Shown: positions 62,676 through 64,000 of the stretch, one piece after another | How the letters are laid out: every line of letters starts with the position of its first letter | Numbering within the stretch: the stretch's first letter is position 1 | NCBI RefSeq assembly: GCF_024518575.1 | Contig: NZ_JANIHG010000002.1 | Span: 1 to 64,000 of the forward strand | Source of the DNA: Methanothrix sp. | GTDB taxonomy: Archaea > Halobacteriota > Methanosarcinia > Methanotrichales > Methanotrichaceae | Direction of reading: 5' to 3' | DNA: 64,000 bases | Translations under genes and position numbers: made by a program | The notes under the pieces: model-generated | What the model was told of the DNA's origin: nothing | The model's input: the letters and a program-made list of their open reading frames with translations, nothing else | The model's database searches: none

Positions 62676-63558
62676 GCAGAGGCCCCCTCTGAACGATCTC
62701 GGTCTCGATCACATCTCCGAAATGCTGAAGCGCCTCCCTGCATTCATCTCCTCCCACCGCGAAAACAGAGTCGCCAAGCATTATCATGCTCGCCATCCCA
62801 CCCGCAGATTCGACTGCCTCTATCGCATCCATCGCCCATGAGCTCGCCAGCTCGATCTCAGATGTGAACCTCCTCGAAAGACGCATGAAATCCCCCAGAG
62901 TCGGCCTCCGCAGGATCTCCTTCACAGCCCTCTCACCCGCATCATTGATTCTTTTCATCACGCTCGCATCCCTGAGCACCTCCCTGGTCGGGATGGGCCC
63001 TCTCACAACCGCGTAGATCCTCGTTCTCGAAACCGGAATCCTGTCGACAACACCCCTCCCAGGAGCGCCATGTGCTATGCGTATGACAAGTCCACCTGTG
63101 TTCTGCGCTATGACATCCCCGAGGCCTGTGCCGCTCAGGACCTCAGCGCGATGCGCGACCGAAGCGACCTGGTTTGACGTCAGCCCGAGGTCGAAGAGAT
63201 GGTTCAGCGCGTATGCGCAGCTCAGTGCCCCTGCGCCGCTCGCCCCGAATCCCGCTCCCATTACCATATCCAGCTCCGTCTCAACCCTCACAGGCGACTG
63301 CGCCAGCGAATCGATGACATGTCTGCTCACCGGCGCGTCGGATGGATGCCCGTTGATGATTATCTGGGTTGATTCTGCTGCGCTCACAGTGGTCCTCGCT
63401 AGGAGCCCCAGGGTGAATCCGCACCCTATGGAGCCAGATGCAAGAGGATCATCCTCGCGCCTTGCTGCGAAGAATCCGGTCACATGCCCTGGGACCGTGG
63501 CCCTCGCCAACCCAGCGAGCTTCCACTGAGATCGCTCAATGCTGCAGTTTGCGCGCAT
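62668..63558 (-). CDS. pantoate kinase (GHMP family)
   Basis: Phosphorylates pantoate with ATP, the archaeal replacement for the bacterial pantothenate kinase order of steps. GHMP motifs are VPGHVTGFF at the N-terminus and MGAGFGASGAGALS for ATP binding near residue 110; SGTGLGDVIAQNTGG follows. Start choice: ATG 63558 has AAGGATG upstream and overlaps coaBC by 23 bp; TTG 63510 would begin right at ARATVPGH, closest to the family; ATG 63582 is longest. The operon order coaBC-pok-pps is consistent. Confidence 0.92.
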   Translation of the reverse strand: MRANCSIERSQWKLAGLARATVPGHVTGFFAARREDDPLASGSIGCGFTLGLLARTTVSAAESTQIIINGHPSDAPVSRHVIDSLAQSPVRVETELDMVMGAGFGASGAGALSCAYALNHLFDLGLTSNQVASVAHRAEVLSGTGLGDVIAQNTGGLVIRIAHGAPGRGVVDRIPVSRTRIYAVVRGPIPTREVLRDASVMKRINDAGERAVKEILRRPTLGDFMRLSRRFTSEIELASSWAMDAIEAVESAGGMASMIMLGDSVFAVGGDECREALQHFGDVIETEIVQRGPLLD

Positions 63559-64000
63559 CCCCGCATCCTTGATCTCTATCATTCAGGATCCTCACAAGCT
63601 CATCTATCACCCTTCTCGCTATGAGGCTCTTCTTCCCTGAGACATCTGCATGAGAGCCATCCTCTCTTACAATCAAAACCCTGTTATCGTCGGTTCCCAT
63701 CCCGCCTGCACCCACATCGTTCGCGATCACGAGATTCAGGCACGATGCCTCCATGGATTCGCGGGCGCTTCTGATCAGATCCTCATCGCTCACGAAAGTC
63801 TCGGCCTTGAACCCTATAATCGCCAGATTTGGATGCATCGAGCGCACAGATCTCAGTATCTTCGGGGCCGGCTTGAGCCTCAGGACAACCTCATCCTTTG
63901 ATTTGATCTTTCTCTGCTCCGTATCCACGGTGAAGTCACCGACAGCTGCTGCGCCTATCAGGGCGTCGTACCCCGTGGAGAGCTCTCTCATAACAGCGTC
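63536..64000 (-). CDS. coaBC: phosphopantothenoylcysteine decarboxylase/synthetase CoaBC, C-terminal part
   Basis: Incomplete: the gene runs off the right edge, so only about 154 C-terminal residues are seen. These belong to the CoaB ligase domain: YDALIGAAAVGDFTVD, KSKDEVVLRLKPAPKIL, GFKAETFVSDEDLI, NLVIANDVGAGGMGTDDN and the C-terminal KKSLIARRVIDELV. CoaB couples Cys to 4-phosphopantothenate; the CoaC decarboxylase half would lie beyond the window. With pok and pps it forms a CoA operon on the minus strand. Confidence 0.94.
   Translation of the reverse strand, partial: DAVMRELSTGYDALIGAAAVGDFTVDTEQRKIKSKDEVVLRLKPAPKILRSVRSMHPNLAIIGFKAETFVSDEDLIRSARESMEASCLNLVIANDVGAGGMGTDDNRVLIVREDGSHADVSGKKSLIARRVIDELVRILNDRDQGCGDARKLQH

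Overview
The window is chromosomal DNA of a methanogenic archaeon. Methanogen-type genes include Ni-sirohydrochlorin a,c-diamide synthase (coenzyme F430), MfnB (methanofuran), MptA (tetrahydromethanopterin), an F420-dependent NADP reductase and the archaeal CoA route. Archaeal information genes include PAN, thermosome, DNA polymerases B and D (small subunit), RpoF, Spt5, L11/L1/P0/P1, L21e, Pus10, Trm1 and fibrillarin. Promoters are TATA/BRE type and many genes appear leaderless. Protein character and a sodium/solute symporter with its small partner suggest the Methanothrix/Methanosaeta lineage. That is inference; no 16S gene is present.

Layout. 0-5 kb: PAN divergent from an MBF1, Sua5, nucleotidyltransferase, AMP phosphorylase operon. 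5-13 kb: a histone-deacetylase-fold protein and a DUF89 phosphatase, a PAC2-type proteasome chaperone, a radical SAM enzyme next to a secreted protein, the SSS symporter, and cfbB divergent from nikR. 13-20 kb: fibrillarin, signal peptidase, PolD small subunit, a HisA-like protein divergent from mfnB, and NAD synthetase behind a perfect palindrome. 20-27 kb: a two-piece Cas4-like membrane nuclease, then thermosome-grpE-dnaK-dnaJ. 27-36 kb: tRNA-Gly, prenyl synthase/radical SAM/secreted protein, TspO, mptA, a second HDAC-like gene, and a thioredoxin-CcdA pair. 36-50 kb: pus10-L21e-rpoF-DUF655-ksgA, an intron-bearing tRNA-Ser, deoxyadenosine deaminase, peroxiredoxin, a TnpB/omega-RNA remnant, ferredoxin, a TauE-type exporter, the Spt5-L11-L1-P0-P1 block, and a third HDAC-like gene followed by trm1. 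50-64 kb: F420 reductase, ADP-dependent sugar kinase, DUF362 ferredoxin, Acg-type nitroreductase, purB, an accessory patch, polB, a third radical SAM gene, a TnpB pseudogene, and pps-pok-coaBC cut by the right edge.

The least ordinary content lies in the non-coding DNA. Two 116-bp miniature inverted-repeat elements have 16-bp terminal repeats and different 8-bp target duplications. They sit at exactly the same spacing behind two near-identical BRE/TATA promoters: the thermosome promoter, and one that would drive an undescribed stem-loop RNA whose loop resembles an anti-Shine-Dalgarno sequence. Nearby is a two-unit CRISPR-like repeat (36-nt repeats, 38-nt spacer). Several IS605/TnpB-type 3'-end remnants and three strong palindromes at promoters or intergenic regions were also found.
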